64,000 nucleotides of DNA, taken from the NCBI RefSeq assembly GCF_029894125.1, contig NZ_JARXYZ010000009.1:1-64000 (forward strand), in the 5' to 3' direction. Source of the DNA: Kitasatospora sp. MAA19. Lineage in GTDB: Bacteria; Actinomycetota; Actinomycetes; Streptomycetales; Streptomycetaceae. Shown here piece by piece: positions 1 to 8,950 of this stretch (the stretch's first letter is position 1; the number at the start of each line of letters is the position of its first letter). The position numbers and the translations under genes were made by a program. The notes below the pieces were generated by a model that was not told the origin of the DNA, did not search any database, and saw nothing but the letters and a program-made list of their open reading frames with translations.

Positions 1-115
1 GCCCCCCCACCCCCCCCACCCCCCCCCCGTGACGGGGCGACGGGGCGGACAACACCAGAGGCCCGCCACCCAGCGGGCCTCCCGCACACCAGCCCCATCC
101 ACGAAAGGAACCAGC

Positions 116-1591
116 ATGACCACCACACCACTGTCACGACGAACCCTCATCACCGGCCTCGCCGCCACCGTCATCGGCTACAACACCACCACCCGCACCT
201 GGGCCACCACCACCCCCACCACCGGACACCTCGCCACCGTCCCCACCCTCGACGGCACCCTCACCACCGACACCACCACCCTCACCGAATTCAGCCACGA
301 CTTCGGACGCCTCACCACCACCACCCCCCACGCCGTCCTCAAACCCGGCTCCGTCCAAGACATCGTCAAAATCGTCAACTACGCCCGCTGCAACGGCCTC
401 AAAGTCGCCATGAACGGCCGCAGCGGCACCGGCAACGACCTCGAATCACACTCCAACTACGGCCAGGCCTCCGCCGCCGGCGGCATCAGCATCGACGCCC
501 GCAGCCTCAACCGCATCCACACCATCACCCCCACCAACGCCACCGTCGACACCGGCGTCACCTGGGCCCAACTCACCGACGCCGCCCTCACCCAAGGCCT
601 CACCCCACCCTGCCTCACCGACTACCTCCACCTCTCCATCGGCGGCACCATCAGCATCGGCGGCATCGGCTCCACCGTCCAGAAATACGGCCTCCAAGCC
701 GACACCGTCGAATCCATCGACATCATCACCGGCACCGGCCACCTCCTCACCGCCACCCCCACCCGCAACCGCGACCTCTTCCACGCCGCCCTCGCCGGCG
801 CCGGACAATTCGGCATCATCGTCCGCGCCACCGTCAAACTCATCCCCGCCCCCCAACGCGCCCTCGTCTTCAACCTCTACTACGACAACCTCACCACCTA
901 CCTCACCGACCAGGAAACCCTCCTGAACGACGGCCGCTTCCACAGCCAAGTCGGCGAAGTCATCCCCCAACCCGGAACCACACCCCGCTACAAAATCGAA
1001 ACCGCCACCTACTACAACGGCACCACGCCCCCCAACCCCACCCCCCTCCTCCACAACCTCACCCCCATCACCACCGACACCACCATCACCGACCAGACCT
1101 ACCGCCAATACACCTACCGAGCCGACACCTTCGCCGACACCATCAAAAACCTCGGCTACTGGAACGAACCCAAACCCTGGCTCAGCCTCTTCCTCCCCGC
1201 CACCCAAGCCCACACCTTCATGACCACCGCCACCCAAACCCTCACCCCCGACGACCTCGGCGCCGGCCTCCTCCTCTTCTACCCCTTCCACACCAACAAA
1301 CTCACCCACCCCTACGCCATCACCCCCAACGAACCCACCACCTACCTCTTCGACCTCCTCACCTTCCCCCACCCCGGCACCAACCCCACCCCCCACCTCC
1401 AACGCAACCGCACCCTCTACGACCACGCCACCACCCTCGGCGCCAAACGCTACCTCGTCGGCGCCATCCCCCACATGACCCAAACCGACTGGCAACACCA
1501 CTACGGCCCCCAATGGAACAACCTCACCACCCACAAAAACCGATACGACCCCACCCACACCCTCACCCCCGGCCAAAACATCTTCACCTAA
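116..1591 (+). CDS. Tat-exported FAD-linked oxidase, cytokinin-dehydrogenase-like
   Basis: A 491-aa flavoprotein of the PCMH/FAD-binding type 4 superfamily. The ATG at 116 is preferred over upstream starts because AAAGGA precedes it at 104-109 and it opens a twin-arginine signal (SRRTLITGLAATVIG). The FAD-binding part (about residues 55-250) has NGRSGTG, a SHSNYGQAS stretch where cytokinin dehydrogenases carry the GHS flavinylation motif, SIGGTISIGGIG and GAGQFGIIVRA. The C-terminus (HYGPQW, KNRYDPTHTLTPGQNIF) also matches that family. Seen: fold motifs and export signal. Inferred: oxidation of an amine, alcohol or cytokinin-like substrate outside the membrane; the substrate is not shown. Codons end almost only in C. 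Confidence 0.8.
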   Translation: MTTTPLSRRTLITGLAATVIGYNTTTRTWATTTPTTGHLATVPTLDGTLTTDTTTLTEFSHDFGRLTTTTPHAVLKPGSVQDIVKIVNYARCNGLKVAMNGRSGTGNDLESHSNYGQASAAGGISIDARSLNRIHTITPTNATVDTGVTWAQLTDAALTQGLTPPCLTDYLHLSIGGTISIGGIGSTVQKYGLQADTVESIDIITGTGHLLTATPTRNRDLFHAALAGAGQFGIIVRATVKLIPAPQRALVFNLYYDNLTTYLTDQETLLNDGRFHSQVGEVIPQPGTTPRYKIETATYYNGTTPPNPTPLLHNLTPITTDTTITDQTYRQYTYRADTFADTIKNLGYWNEPKPWLSLFLPATQAHTFMTTATQTLTPDDLGAGLLLFYPFHTNKLTHPYAITPNEPTTYLFDLLTFPHPGTNPTPHLQRNRTLYDHATTLGAKRYLVGAIPHMTQTDWQHHYGPQWNNLTTHKNRYDPTHTLTPGQNIFT

Positions 1592-1624
1592 ACCACCACC
1601 CCACCCCCAACACCACCCCCAAAA

Positions 1625-2530
1625 ACAAAACAACACCCCCCAAAAAACAGAACAGCAAACCCCGAAAAGAAACAACAAACACCCAGAAACACACAACAGA
1701 CACCCAGAATCAACAACAGACACCGAGAAAACAACACCAGCCCAGACAGAACACCACAGACCCAAAAAGGACCCCAGCCCCAGAAAACACGCCACAAACC
1801 CAAAAAAAGGAAACCACGGGCCCGAAGAAGACACCACCGGCCCAAAAAAGACGCCACACCCCCAGAAACGGCCAGCAGGCCCAGAGGCAAGACAACAGGC
1901 CAGAGACAGCACCACGACCCCGGGAAAAGAACCAGCAGACCCCAAAAGAACACCACAAGCCCAGAAAGGAAACCCCGACCCCAGAGGAGGAACCACAGGC
2001 CCGGAAAGGGAACCCCGACCCCAGAGAACGCCACAGGCCCGGAAAGGGAACACCGACCCAGAGGAGGAGCCACCGGCCAACAGGCGGGACGGCAACCCCA
2101 CAAAGAACGTCACGAACCCGAAGAAGACACCACAGAGAAGACCCCACAGACCCAGAAAACAGACGGCACCCCAGAAAAGGGCGCCACAACCCCAAGAAAC
2201 GGGCCGGCGAGCCCGACAAAGACATCACAGGGAAAACGCCACGACCCCACAAACCGGACGCCGGCCCCAGAAAAGCACCACGGGCCCGAAAAAGGCGCCA
2301 CCCACCAAAACGAACAACCGATCCAGAGGAAACCCGTCACCGGCCCGAAAAAGGGACCCCAGGCCCGGAGAACACTTCACAGACCCAGACAATGGACGGC
2401 AGACCCAGAAAAAGGGTCACCGACCCCAGGGAAAACACCACCCGGTCCGGAGAAAACTCCACGGACCCAGAAAAACGCGACAGCAGGCCCGGCAAAGAAA
2501 CAGCCACCCCACAGAACAAACCACGAACAA
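1625..2530. repeat. Degenerate ~20-bp tandem repeat array, non-coding
   Basis: About 45 head-to-tail units of 17-22 nt fill the gap between the FAD oxidase and the SRPBCC gene. Read by eye, each unit follows a CCACNGRCCC core and then RGAAAARG. Clear examples lie at 1981-2060, where CAGGCCCGGAAAGGG recurs at 1996 and 2034. Unit length is not a multiple of three and drifts, so the array does not encode a repeat protein. T is almost absent from the plus strand, which leaves long accidental open frames on both strands. No constant repeat/variable spacer alternation is visible, so it is not CRISPR. Function unknown. Confidence 0.75.
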
Positions 2531-2604
2531 CAAACACCACACCACCGCACAACCACCCCAACCCCGAACACCCCCCTACCGCCCTACCCCTCCCCCCTCT
2601 CCCC

Positions 2605-2640
<36 letters not shown>

Positions 2641-2655
2641 GAAGGGAAACCCACC

Positions 2656-3141
2656 ATGCACACCTACGACATCATCAACGAAACCATCATCCACGCCCCC
2701 ACCGAACACGTCTGGCACGAACTCATCGCCGAACTCAACGGCGCCACCACCTGGTGGACCCCCCACAACACCTTCCAACCCGGCACCACCAGCCCCGAAC
2801 ACATCGGCGGCACCACCCACATCACCGTCCACCCCAAAGGCAACACCAAAGGCGGCCCCAAAATCCGCTTCACCGCCACCACCACCCACACCACCCCACA
2901 CCGCCACCTCGCCACCGAATACACCCACGGCGCCTTCCGCGGCCACGCCACCTACACCCTCACCCCCCTCCACCACAACACCCAAACCCGCCTCACCATG
3001 CACTTCACCGCCACCCCCCACGGCTGGCTCACCCTCCTCGCCAAACTCACCAACATCGGCACCCAACACTCCACCGCCACCCAAAACGCCTTCACCCACC
3101 TCAACACCCACCTCACCACCACCCCCAGGAGCACCCGATGA
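2656..3141 (+). CDS. SRPBCC (polyketide cyclase/START-like) family protein
   Basis: A 161-aa cytosolic protein with the helix-grip SRPBCC pattern: an N-terminal strand (YDIINETIIHAPTEHVW), helix, a glycine-containing strand series, and a long C-terminal helix (LLAKLTNIGTQHSTATQNAFTHLNTHL). The ATG at 2656 is chosen because AAGGGAAA precedes it and the SRPBCC domain begins there. The in-frame upstream extension is low-complexity translation of the repeat array. The stop overlaps the hydrolase start by 4 nt (ATGA), so the two are probably co-translated. SRPBCC proteins bind hydrophobic small ligands; no ligand can be read from the sequence. Codons are strongly C-ending, like both neighbours. 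Confidence 0.75.
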   Translation: MHTYDIINETIIHAPTEHVWHELIAELNGATTWWTPHNTFQPGTTSPEHIGGTTHITVHPKGNTKGGPKIRFTATTTHTTPHRHLATEYTHGAFRGHATYTLTPLHHNTQTRLTMHFTATPHGWLTLLAKLTNIGTQHSTATQNAFTHLNTHLTTTPRSTR

Positions 3142-4115
3142 ACCCCAACCTCCCCGGACACCAACTCCCCGACCTCCCCGACCTCCCCGACCTCCCCGAC
3201 CTCCCCGGACACCAACTCCCCGGCCCCCACACCGTCACCATCACCGACCACACCACCACCACCGACGACGGCGCCCACCTCACCATCACCCTCCACCACC
3301 CCAACCCCACCCCCACCCACCCCCTCCCCCCCAACCAACCCCTCATCATCCTCACCCACGGCTGGGCCTCCAACCACACCATCTGGCACACCACCGCCCA
3401 CCTCCTCGCCACCGCCGGCCACACCGTCGCCACCTACGACCACCGCGGCCACGGCACCTCCACCAACGGCACCCACCCCACCACCCTCCAACGCCTCGCC
3501 CACGACCTCGACACCATCACCACCACCCTCTCCCCCCACCACCCCATCACCCTCCTCGCCCACTCCGGCGGCGGCTACACCGCCCTCACCTGGGCCACCC
3601 ACCTCCACACCACCCACCCCACCCCCCACACCCGCCTCACCGCCCTCATCCTCGCCGCCACCGCCGCCCACAACCAACAAACCCCCACCCAAGAACTCAA
3701 ACTCATGCAATCAAAAACCTTCACCAAAGCCCTCAAAACCCCCTGGCTCGGCCGCCTCCTCCTCAAAAAAACCCACCACCCCCACACCCCCAAACACACC
3801 CAAGAAACCAACCGCCGCCTCTTCGCCAACACCCACCCCCACACCCGCGCCACCTACTTCAACACCACCCAAACCATGGACCACCGCCCCCACCTCCCCC
3901 ACATCACCACCCCCACCCTCATCATCACCGGCACCCACGACAAAATCATCAACCCCACCCACAGCCACACCCTCCACCACACCATCCCCCACACCCACCT
4001 CATCACCATCCCCAACACCGGCCACACCCTCCCCCTCGAAACCCCCCACCACCTCGCCCACCACACCCACCAATTCACACAGAGCCTCGGCGAAAACCGC
4101 GACACAACCAACTGA
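3138..4115 (+). CDS. Alpha/beta hydrolase with N-terminal DLP repeats
   Basis: A 325-aa alpha/beta-hydrolase-fold enzyme. AGGAG at 3127-3131 precedes the ATG, which overlaps the SRPBCC stop. After about 30 low-complexity residues made of repeated Asp-Leu-Pro (9-bp DNA repeats at about 3170-3207) come the oxyanion strand HGWASNHTIW, the nucleophile elbow LLAHSGGGYTAL (Ser in H-S-G-G), a catalytic Asp in ITGTHDKII and a catalytic His in PNTGHTLPLE. The triad is therefore complete. Substrate unknown. Context suggests a small pathway with the SRPBCC protein and perhaps the upstream oxidase, although the 1-kb repeat array lies between. Confidence 0.8.
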   Translation: MNPNLPGHQLPDLPDLPDLPDLPGHQLPGPHTVTITDHTTTTDDGAHLTITLHHPNPTPTHPLPPNQPLIILTHGWASNHTIWHTTAHLLATAGHTVATYDHRGHGTSTNGTHPTTLQRLAHDLDTITTTLSPHHPITLLAHSGGGYTALTWATHLHTTHPTPHTRLTALILAATAAHNQQTPTQELKLMQSKTFTKALKTPWLGRLLLKKTHHPHTPKHTQETNRRLFANTHPHTRATYFNTTQTMDHRPHLPHITTPTLIITGTHDKIINPTHSHTLHHTIPHTHLITIPNTGHTLPLETPHHLAHHTHQFTQSLGENRDTTN

Positions 4116-4139
4116 AAAGCCTTCTCTCAAATGGCTTTT
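4115..4139 (+). terminator. Hairpin terminator after hydrolase
   Basis: A perfect 7-bp stem (AAAAGCC/GGCTTTT) with an 11-nt loop begins at the last base of the hydrolase stop codon. The 3' arm ends in TTTT, so it could end transcription in both directions. Confidence 0.55.
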
Positions 4140-4650
4140 GAACGCCGGAAACGAAATCCGGAACCACCCCACCGCGTCCGCCAGTCCGCCCGCGTCGGGC
4201 GCTCGGTGGACAGCACGGCTGCGGACTGACCTGGCGTTTTCCTTTGGGGCGCGGTTACTTGGAGGCAGAAGTGTGTAGGGGGCTCCTGGCCTGGGGCGAT
4301 GTGCCTTGTGGAGGGCTCGCTCGACCCAGGCGGGTGCACGTTCTGCGTGCTGGCGGGGAGGGTTCTGCCACGCCCAATCGGCATGGGTGCATGGGACGTG
4401 CGATTCGAGGCCCCGGTCGGTTCCGGCGGCCGTGATCAGCAGGCGTCACGACAAGACGCCGTGGAGCCCGGTCATGGGTCGCTGCCAAGCCGGGGTGTCG
4501 GCGCACGCCCCCCGATGACCGGGTCCGACGCCCTCGTGCGGCTTCCGGTCCCCTCGGTCACACGCAGGCAGTGCTGAGCAACTGGTCGGCCAGCTCCGGA
4601 GCCCGCCGGCGGAAGGCGGAGTCGGGCGCGCTGCGCCCAGTGGAAGCCCC
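4140..4650. other. Intergenic stretch without a supported gene
   Basis: About 510 nt between the hydrolase terminator and the aromatic amino acid hydroxylase. Composition returns abruptly from the C-only bias to ordinary high-GC DNA. The short open frames have no family motif or ribosome-binding site that I can defend. Confidence 0.5.
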
Positions 4651-5532
4651 CTACCGGCGGACACTCCTAGCGGTCCTCAGTCGGGCCCCGGTGTCGTCGT
4701 CGAAGTCCTCGCAGAACGCGGCGAGGGCATCGGTGAGGTGATCCATCGAGCGTGCGGCGAACAGAACGGGCTGGTACCCCTCGACCCGGTACGCGGTGCC
4801 TGCCATCGCGCGCAGGTCCCAGTCGCGGATCTCGCACCAGGGCAACCGGCGCAACTCGCCGGGCGAGGAGAGCAGCGCCGCGCCGTACGCCTTGACCGCC
4901 CCGGCCTCGGTGACCACGCCGCATTCGAGGGTGTACCAGTACACCCGGCTGAGCAGGCTGAGGGCTTCCTCGGTCCGCACTTGTGCGGCTGCCCGGCCGA
5001 CCAGGCGGTACAGCTCGGCGAACCGGGTCGAGGCCAGGTGGACGCCGTGGCCGAACACGTCGTGAATCACGTCAGGTTCGGGCGTGTACAGCGGAGCTGC
5101 GGGGTGCCGGACGAACTGCACCGCGTGGAAGTAGCCGTGCCGCAGCGCCCCCAGGAACCGCCGGTTCGACACGAAACCACCGGCCAGGGTGAAGTCGAAT
5201 CCGGTCCGGGCCCGCAGGTGCGCCCCGACCTCGCCGTGCTGCGGGATGCGGTCCGCGGGGATGCACGCGTCCTCGCGGGCGGCCAGCACCGCCCGGCACG
5301 CGTGGGCCCGCAAGGCGGGCTCCAGCGCCGCGTGGACCGTGCGCCACGTCGCGTGCTCCGCAGTGCGGTACGCGACCGACGGCGAAGGGTCGCCGACCCA
5401 GTGGCTGCGCGCCAACGCGACGAGCGCGCCTCGCCGCGCCAGATAGCGGGGGTCACGCAGACCGGGGTGCAGAGCGACAGGAGCGAGCCTGCCGTCTGGC
5501 GTGACCGGGACCAGCTCCGATGCATCGCTCAT
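4651..5532 (-). CDS. Pterin-dependent aromatic amino acid hydroxylase
   Basis: A 293-aa protein of the biopterin-dependent aromatic amino acid hydroxylase family. The iron-binding block PEPDVIHDVFGHGVHL supplies the two His ligands and YWYTLECGVV the Glu ligand, the usual 2-His-1-Glu facial triad. Length matches bacterial phenylalanine 4-hydroxylases. The start MSDASELV at 5532 is chosen because upstream codons (5533-6126) are antisense to a transposase. The reaction is tetrahydropterin- and O2-dependent hydroxylation of Phe (or Trp; some relatives make m-Tyr); the sequence alone does not decide which. No pterin-recycling gene is adjacent, and an IS1380 relic lies directly upstream, so its promoter region is close to a transposon edge. 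Confidence 0.88.
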   Translation of the reverse strand: MSDASELVPVTPDGRLAPVALHPGLRDPRYLARRGALVALARSHWVGDPSPSVAYRTAEHATWRTVHAALEPALRAHACRAVLAAREDACIPADRIPQHGEVGAHLRARTGFDFTLAGGFVSNRRFLGALRHGYFHAVQFVRHPAAPLYTPEPDVIHDVFGHGVHLASTRFAELYRLVGRAAAQVRTEEALSLLSRVYWYTLECGVVTEAGAVKAYGAALLSSPGELRRLPWCEIRDWDLRAMAGTAYRVEGYQPVLFAARSMDHLTDALAAFCEDFDDDTGARLRTARSVRR

Positions 5533-5655
5533 GGCTTCTACCGTTCCCCGGTGGGACCGTGAATCACCATCAACGACTCCACAACACCCCGGCTGGTCTG
5601 GAACGATGAGGCTTGACCAAGGTCTGCGTCGTACCCGCGGGAAGGAGCCTTCTGC

Positions 5656-6590
5656 GTGCACGCCCACGGGGCACGTCCCAAGCTCGTCGTCACCTCCGAC
5701 GGCCGCGGGGTGGTCAGTCAACGCCGGCTCGCGCCTGCTCGCCGACCTGGCCGACGCCACCGGCCTCACCGGCGCGTTCAGCAACGCCCTGCGCCGACTG
5801 CGCCCGCGCGGCACTGGACACGACCCCCGCCGCGTCGCCGTGGACCGGGCGGTGATGCTCGCCGATGGCGACGAAGCCATCGGCGACCTGGCCCTGCTCC
5901 GCGACCAGCCCGCGATATCCGGCACGGTGGCCTCCACGCCCACCGCCTGGTGGGTGCCGGCCGCCACCGATGCGCCGGCCCGTTCCGCGCTGCGGGCAGC
6001 ACGGGCCACCGCCCGCGAGACCGCCTGGATGCAGGCCGCCGAGAGCAGAGCCGGGATACCGGCGGCCCGCGCCGCAGGCCGTGATCTCCCGGGCCTGGTC
6101 CTGGACCTCGACGCAACCCTGGTCACCTGCCACTCCGAGAAGGAACAGGCCGCCGCGACCTACAAGCACGGCTTCGGCTACCACCCACTGCTGTGCTTCC
6201 TGGACAACACCGGCGAAGCCCTGGTCGGCCTCCTGCGACCCGGCAACGCCGGCGCCAACACCGCCGCCGACCACATCACCGTCCTCGACAACGCCCTGGC
6301 CCAGATCCCCGACGCCCACCGCCACGGCGCCGAGATCCTCATCCGCGCCGACAGCGCCGGCAGCGCGAAAGCCTTCCTGGCCCACATACGCGCCCTGCGT
6401 CACCACGGCGTCCAGACCTCCTTCTCCGTCGGACACGCCGTCACCGCACCGGTCCGCCAGGCGATCCGCGCCCTGCCTCCGCAAGTCTGGCACCCTGCGC
6501 TGGAGCAGGACGGGACCCAGCGCGCCAGCGCGGACGTCGCCGAGCTGACCGGCATGGTCGACCTGGCCGGCTGCCCCGAGGGCACCCCAG
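5656..6590 (+). pseudogene. IS1380-family transposase, frameshifted and 3'-truncated
   Basis: Begins at GTG 5656 behind GGAAGGAG (VHAHGARPKLVVTSDGRGVVS). At about 5720 an extra A (agtCAAcgcc where agtCAcgcc would keep frame) shifts the reading frame. The rest continues in the next frame: AGSRLLADLADATGLTGAFS, then the DDE core LDLDATLVTCHSEKEQAA and IRADSAGSAKAFL. Homology stops after AELTGMVDLAGCPEGTP near 6590, where an oppositely oriented IS5-type transposase begins. About 310 of the usual ~450 residues remain. With a frameshift and no C-terminal third the gene should be inactive. Confidence 0.85.
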
Positions 6591-7154
6591 GTCGGCGAAG
6601 CGGTCGAGGGTGGCGGGCAGCGACGTGTGGTCGCGAGTGTCGGCCGGTGCGGGATCGGTGACCAGCGGTATGCCGTACCCGTCCGTCAACTGCGAGCGTT
6701 CGATGCCCTGTTTGGCTCGGTCGACGGGGCTCTTGCCCGCGCATTCTCCGCCGGAGGGCGCTTTGGTGATGCAGCCGTCGGCGGACAGCTGGTCGAGTTC
6801 GAGGCCGATCATCCGGTCATAGCAGGCGAGGACGAGCAGGCGCAGGGTCTCCATCGCGCCGACGGCGATCCATTCGTCGCGTCGACGGCGCAGGGCGGTG
6901 GCGGAGCAGGAACCGTCGGCCACCCGCTCGTATCCGCAGTCGAAGACCAGGACCTGCACCAGACGGTCGAAGACCACCGCGTCACTGATGCGCGGGTTGT
7001 GGCAGCCCCACGGATGGCGGTCCTCCCGCACCGGCAACAACGCGAGGAACCGGCCACGAATCGGGTCCAGCATGCATGATGGGACGGCAGTCACGGATCC
7101 CCCGGTGATCATGAAGCGTAGAGACCTCCATGATCGGGCGAACCGTGCCTGCCC
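6591..7154 (-). mobile_element. IS5-type insertion sequence remnant, truncated transposase
   Basis: The transposase reads from ATG 7112 leftwards: RISDAVVFDRLVQVLVFDCGYERV (N-terminal HTH region) and LSADGCITKAPSGGECAGKSPVDR (first catalytic Asp region). It is cut off after SLPATLDRFADL at about 6591, where it meets the IS1380 relic. About 174 of ~270 residues remain, so the second half of the DDE core is lost. The start-side end of the element (7092-7154) recurs at 12489-12551 with one mismatch. The common border at 7154/12551 suggests the true element end, beginning GGGCAGGCACGG on the minus strand. Confidence 0.8.
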
Positions 7155-7197
7155 TACTACCGCCACTCACTTCAGCGCCTACTGGCGGAGCCTCTGA

Positions 7198-8112
7198 CTA
7201 CGACTGCAGGACGGGGGTGTTCCTGATGAAGCTGTCGAACCCCAGCGGGGGGCGCCCGAGCAGCTCGGCGACGTCGTTCGTGGCCCGGTCGTACCGGTTC
7301 TCGCCGTGCAGCCGCGCCATCGTGGCGATGTGCTCGAAGACGTGCGGCGGCAGGTCCTGCTCCTTGAGGTCGTGTTCCAGCCACTCCTCGTACGGCACGT
7401 CGACGTAGGTCACGGTACGGCCCAGGGCAGCGGAGAACTCGGCCGCGATGGTTGCCATGTCCCGGGAGCGCGCTCCGGTCAGTTCGTAGACGCGGCCGGA
7501 CGGCGGAGCCGGGTCGAGCAGGAGGCGTGCGATGACCTCCGCCACATCGGCCGCGGCGACCGGCGAAGTCCGGGCGGAGCCGAACGGGAGGCGGATCGTG
7601 CGGTCCCGCAGGATCGAGGCGACAGCGACCCGGGCGAAGAGCGGGTTCTCCATGAACACCGTGGGCCGGACATGGACGACCGGCACCCCCGACCAGTCGA
7701 GGACGTGCTCGGCCAGCCAGTGCAGCCGCTGCTGCCGGGATTCGGCATCGCTGGTGAGGCTCATCTGCGAGACCGTCATCTGCGAGATGCTCACCAGCAG
7801 TTCGAGACCGTCACCTTCCCGGGCGGCCGCAGCGACCGTCGTCGCAGCCTCCAGGTACGCGGGCGACACGCTCATCCCGAAGTAGGCCCGGCGGCAACCC
7901 GCCAGCGCCTCCACCACGTCGGCGCCACGGGTGAGATCTCCGACCACCACGTCCACGCCGGCCATGGCCCGCAGAGCCGAGGCCCGTTCGTCGTCGTGGT
8001 GTACGAGAGCCCGGACCGGCACGCCCTCGGCATGCAACCGGTCGAGGACCGTTCGTCCGACTCCGCCGACGCCGCCACCAACGCCTGTGACAAGGATGGG
8101 CTGGACATGCAT
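7198..8112 (-). CDS. NmrA-like NAD(P)-binding reductase
   Basis: A 304-aa atypical SDR of the NmrA/NAD(P)H-binding class. The ATG at 8112 has AGGAGG upstream; the longer open frame lacks homology. The N-terminus carries the Rossmann motif ILVTGVGGGVGGVGRTVL, followed by RALVHH (cofactor region), VVVGDLTRG and VHVRPTVFMENPLF. There is no clear catalytic Tyr-x-x-x-Lys, as is common in NmrA-type sensors and quinone reductases. Its last ~65 bp are duplicated in inverted orientation at 12386-12450. A GCCGG pentamer run lies upstream. Confidence 0.8.
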   Translation of the reverse strand: MHVQPILVTGVGGGVGGVGRTVLDRLHAEGVPVRALVHHDDERASALRAMAGVDVVVGDLTRGADVVEALAGCRRAYFGMSVSPAYLEAATTVAAAAREGDGLELLVSISQMTVSQMSLTSDAESRQQRLHWLAEHVLDWSGVPVVHVRPTVFMENPLFARVAVASILRDRTIRLPFGSARTSPVAAADVAEVIARLLLDPAPPSGRVYELTGARSRDMATIAAEFSAALGRTVTYVDVPYEEWLEHDLKEQDLPPHVFEHIATMARLHGENRYDRATNDVAELLGRPPLGFDSFIRNTPVLQS

Positions 8113-8190
8113 CGTCGATCGCCTCCTGTCTTCCGGACCGGGCGTCCGGCCCCGCCGCTGGCACCATCGTCGACCCCGGCGACGGCACAG

Positions 8191-8224
8191 GCCGGGCCGG
8201 GCCGGGCCGGGCCGGGCCGGGCCG
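8191..8224. repeat. GCCGG pentanucleotide run
   Basis: Six perfect GCCGG copies plus a partial seventh, 80-110 nt upstream of the NmrA-like start. It lies in a 322-nt gap (8113-8434) that holds no other recognisable feature. A slippage-prone tract near a promoter region. Confidence 0.85.
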
Positions 8225-8434
8225 CAGCCTCCTTCACCGTACCTGCGGCAGCAGTACGCCGCAGGCGCGTCGGTGATCGTGGCGGTCGGTTCACGGGCCC
8301 CGGGCGGGGCGCGGGTGGGGTCGTGAAGGCTGTCCACGGCGCGCGTCCGACGACCGGGCGACGCGGCCGGCAGCGTGGTGCCGTCGCCGGGTTCCACCCG
8401 GTCACTCGCAACGGACTCCGCATCGGCCTCGGTC

Positions 8435-8950
8435 TTACGCGACTGCCAGCTGCGGGGGCATTTCGCCTCCGAGTAGGCCGATCAACTGGGCGAGCAGAGC
8501 GTCGAGTTCGCGACCGACGTCGGAGATCCGCCCGTCGTGGTAGCTGTCGAACAACAGGCTCGGCTGGTCGACCGCCAGTTTCGTGTCGCCGTCGGGGTCG
8601 GCGTAGAGGAGAGTGCGCAGCGGCGCGTGCAGCATGACCGACGGGTCGTGGCGGAACATGCGTTCGGCGATGGTGTGGTTGCCCATCAGGTACTGCGTGG
8701 CCTTCCAGAGGGAGGGCGATCCGGCCATCAGGGCGGTGAGGTCGCCGCGGTGGTAGCGCATGAACCCGTACGGGGCGTTGATCTCGGCGAGTTCGAGCGT
8801 GGCTTGCCAGGAGGCCATCTGGAAGAAGCGGGCCTGATCGACCTCCGGGACCAGGGTCTCGTACTGCTCGCGGGCCGCGTCGTACGGCTGTGGAAGCGCC
8901 ACGACGAGGCGCCGTGCGGGGTGGTCGACGCTCGTGGTGTGCGTGGTCAT
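8435..8950 (-). CDS. DUF302-domain protein
   Basis: A 171-aa protein. The C-terminal two thirds fit the DUF302 pattern: YLMGNHTIAERMFRHDPSVMLHAPLRTLLYADPD, then AVDQPSLLFDSYHDGRISDVGRELD. DUF302 proteins have no established reaction. The start is fixed by GGAGG upstream and the 4-nt ATGA overlap with the preceding gene, which indicates one operon. No signal peptide or membrane segment is seen, so it is probably cytosolic. Confidence 0.75.
   Translation of the reverse strand: MTTHTTSVDHPARRLVVALPQPYDAAREQYETLVPEVDQARFFQMASWQATLELAEINAPYGFMRYHRGDLTALMAGSPSLWKATQYLMGNHTIAERMFRHDPSVMLHAPLRTLLYADPDGDTKLAVDQPSLLFDSYHDGRISDVGRELDALLAQLIGLLGGEMPPQLAVA

Noticed and set aside
446-2113. Long minus-strand open frame opposite the FAD oxidase and repeat array
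   Set aside because: Near absence of T on the plus strand removes stop codons on the minus strand. The text is low-complexity (Gly/Val/Phe/Ser) with no domain.
1625-2530. CRISPR array
   Set aside because: Units are degenerate over their whole length, with no constant repeat alternating with unique spacers and no cas genes.
4244-4577. Small overlapping open frames in 4.2-4.6 kb
   Set aside because: Several frames on both strands are equally open, with no conserved motif or start signal.
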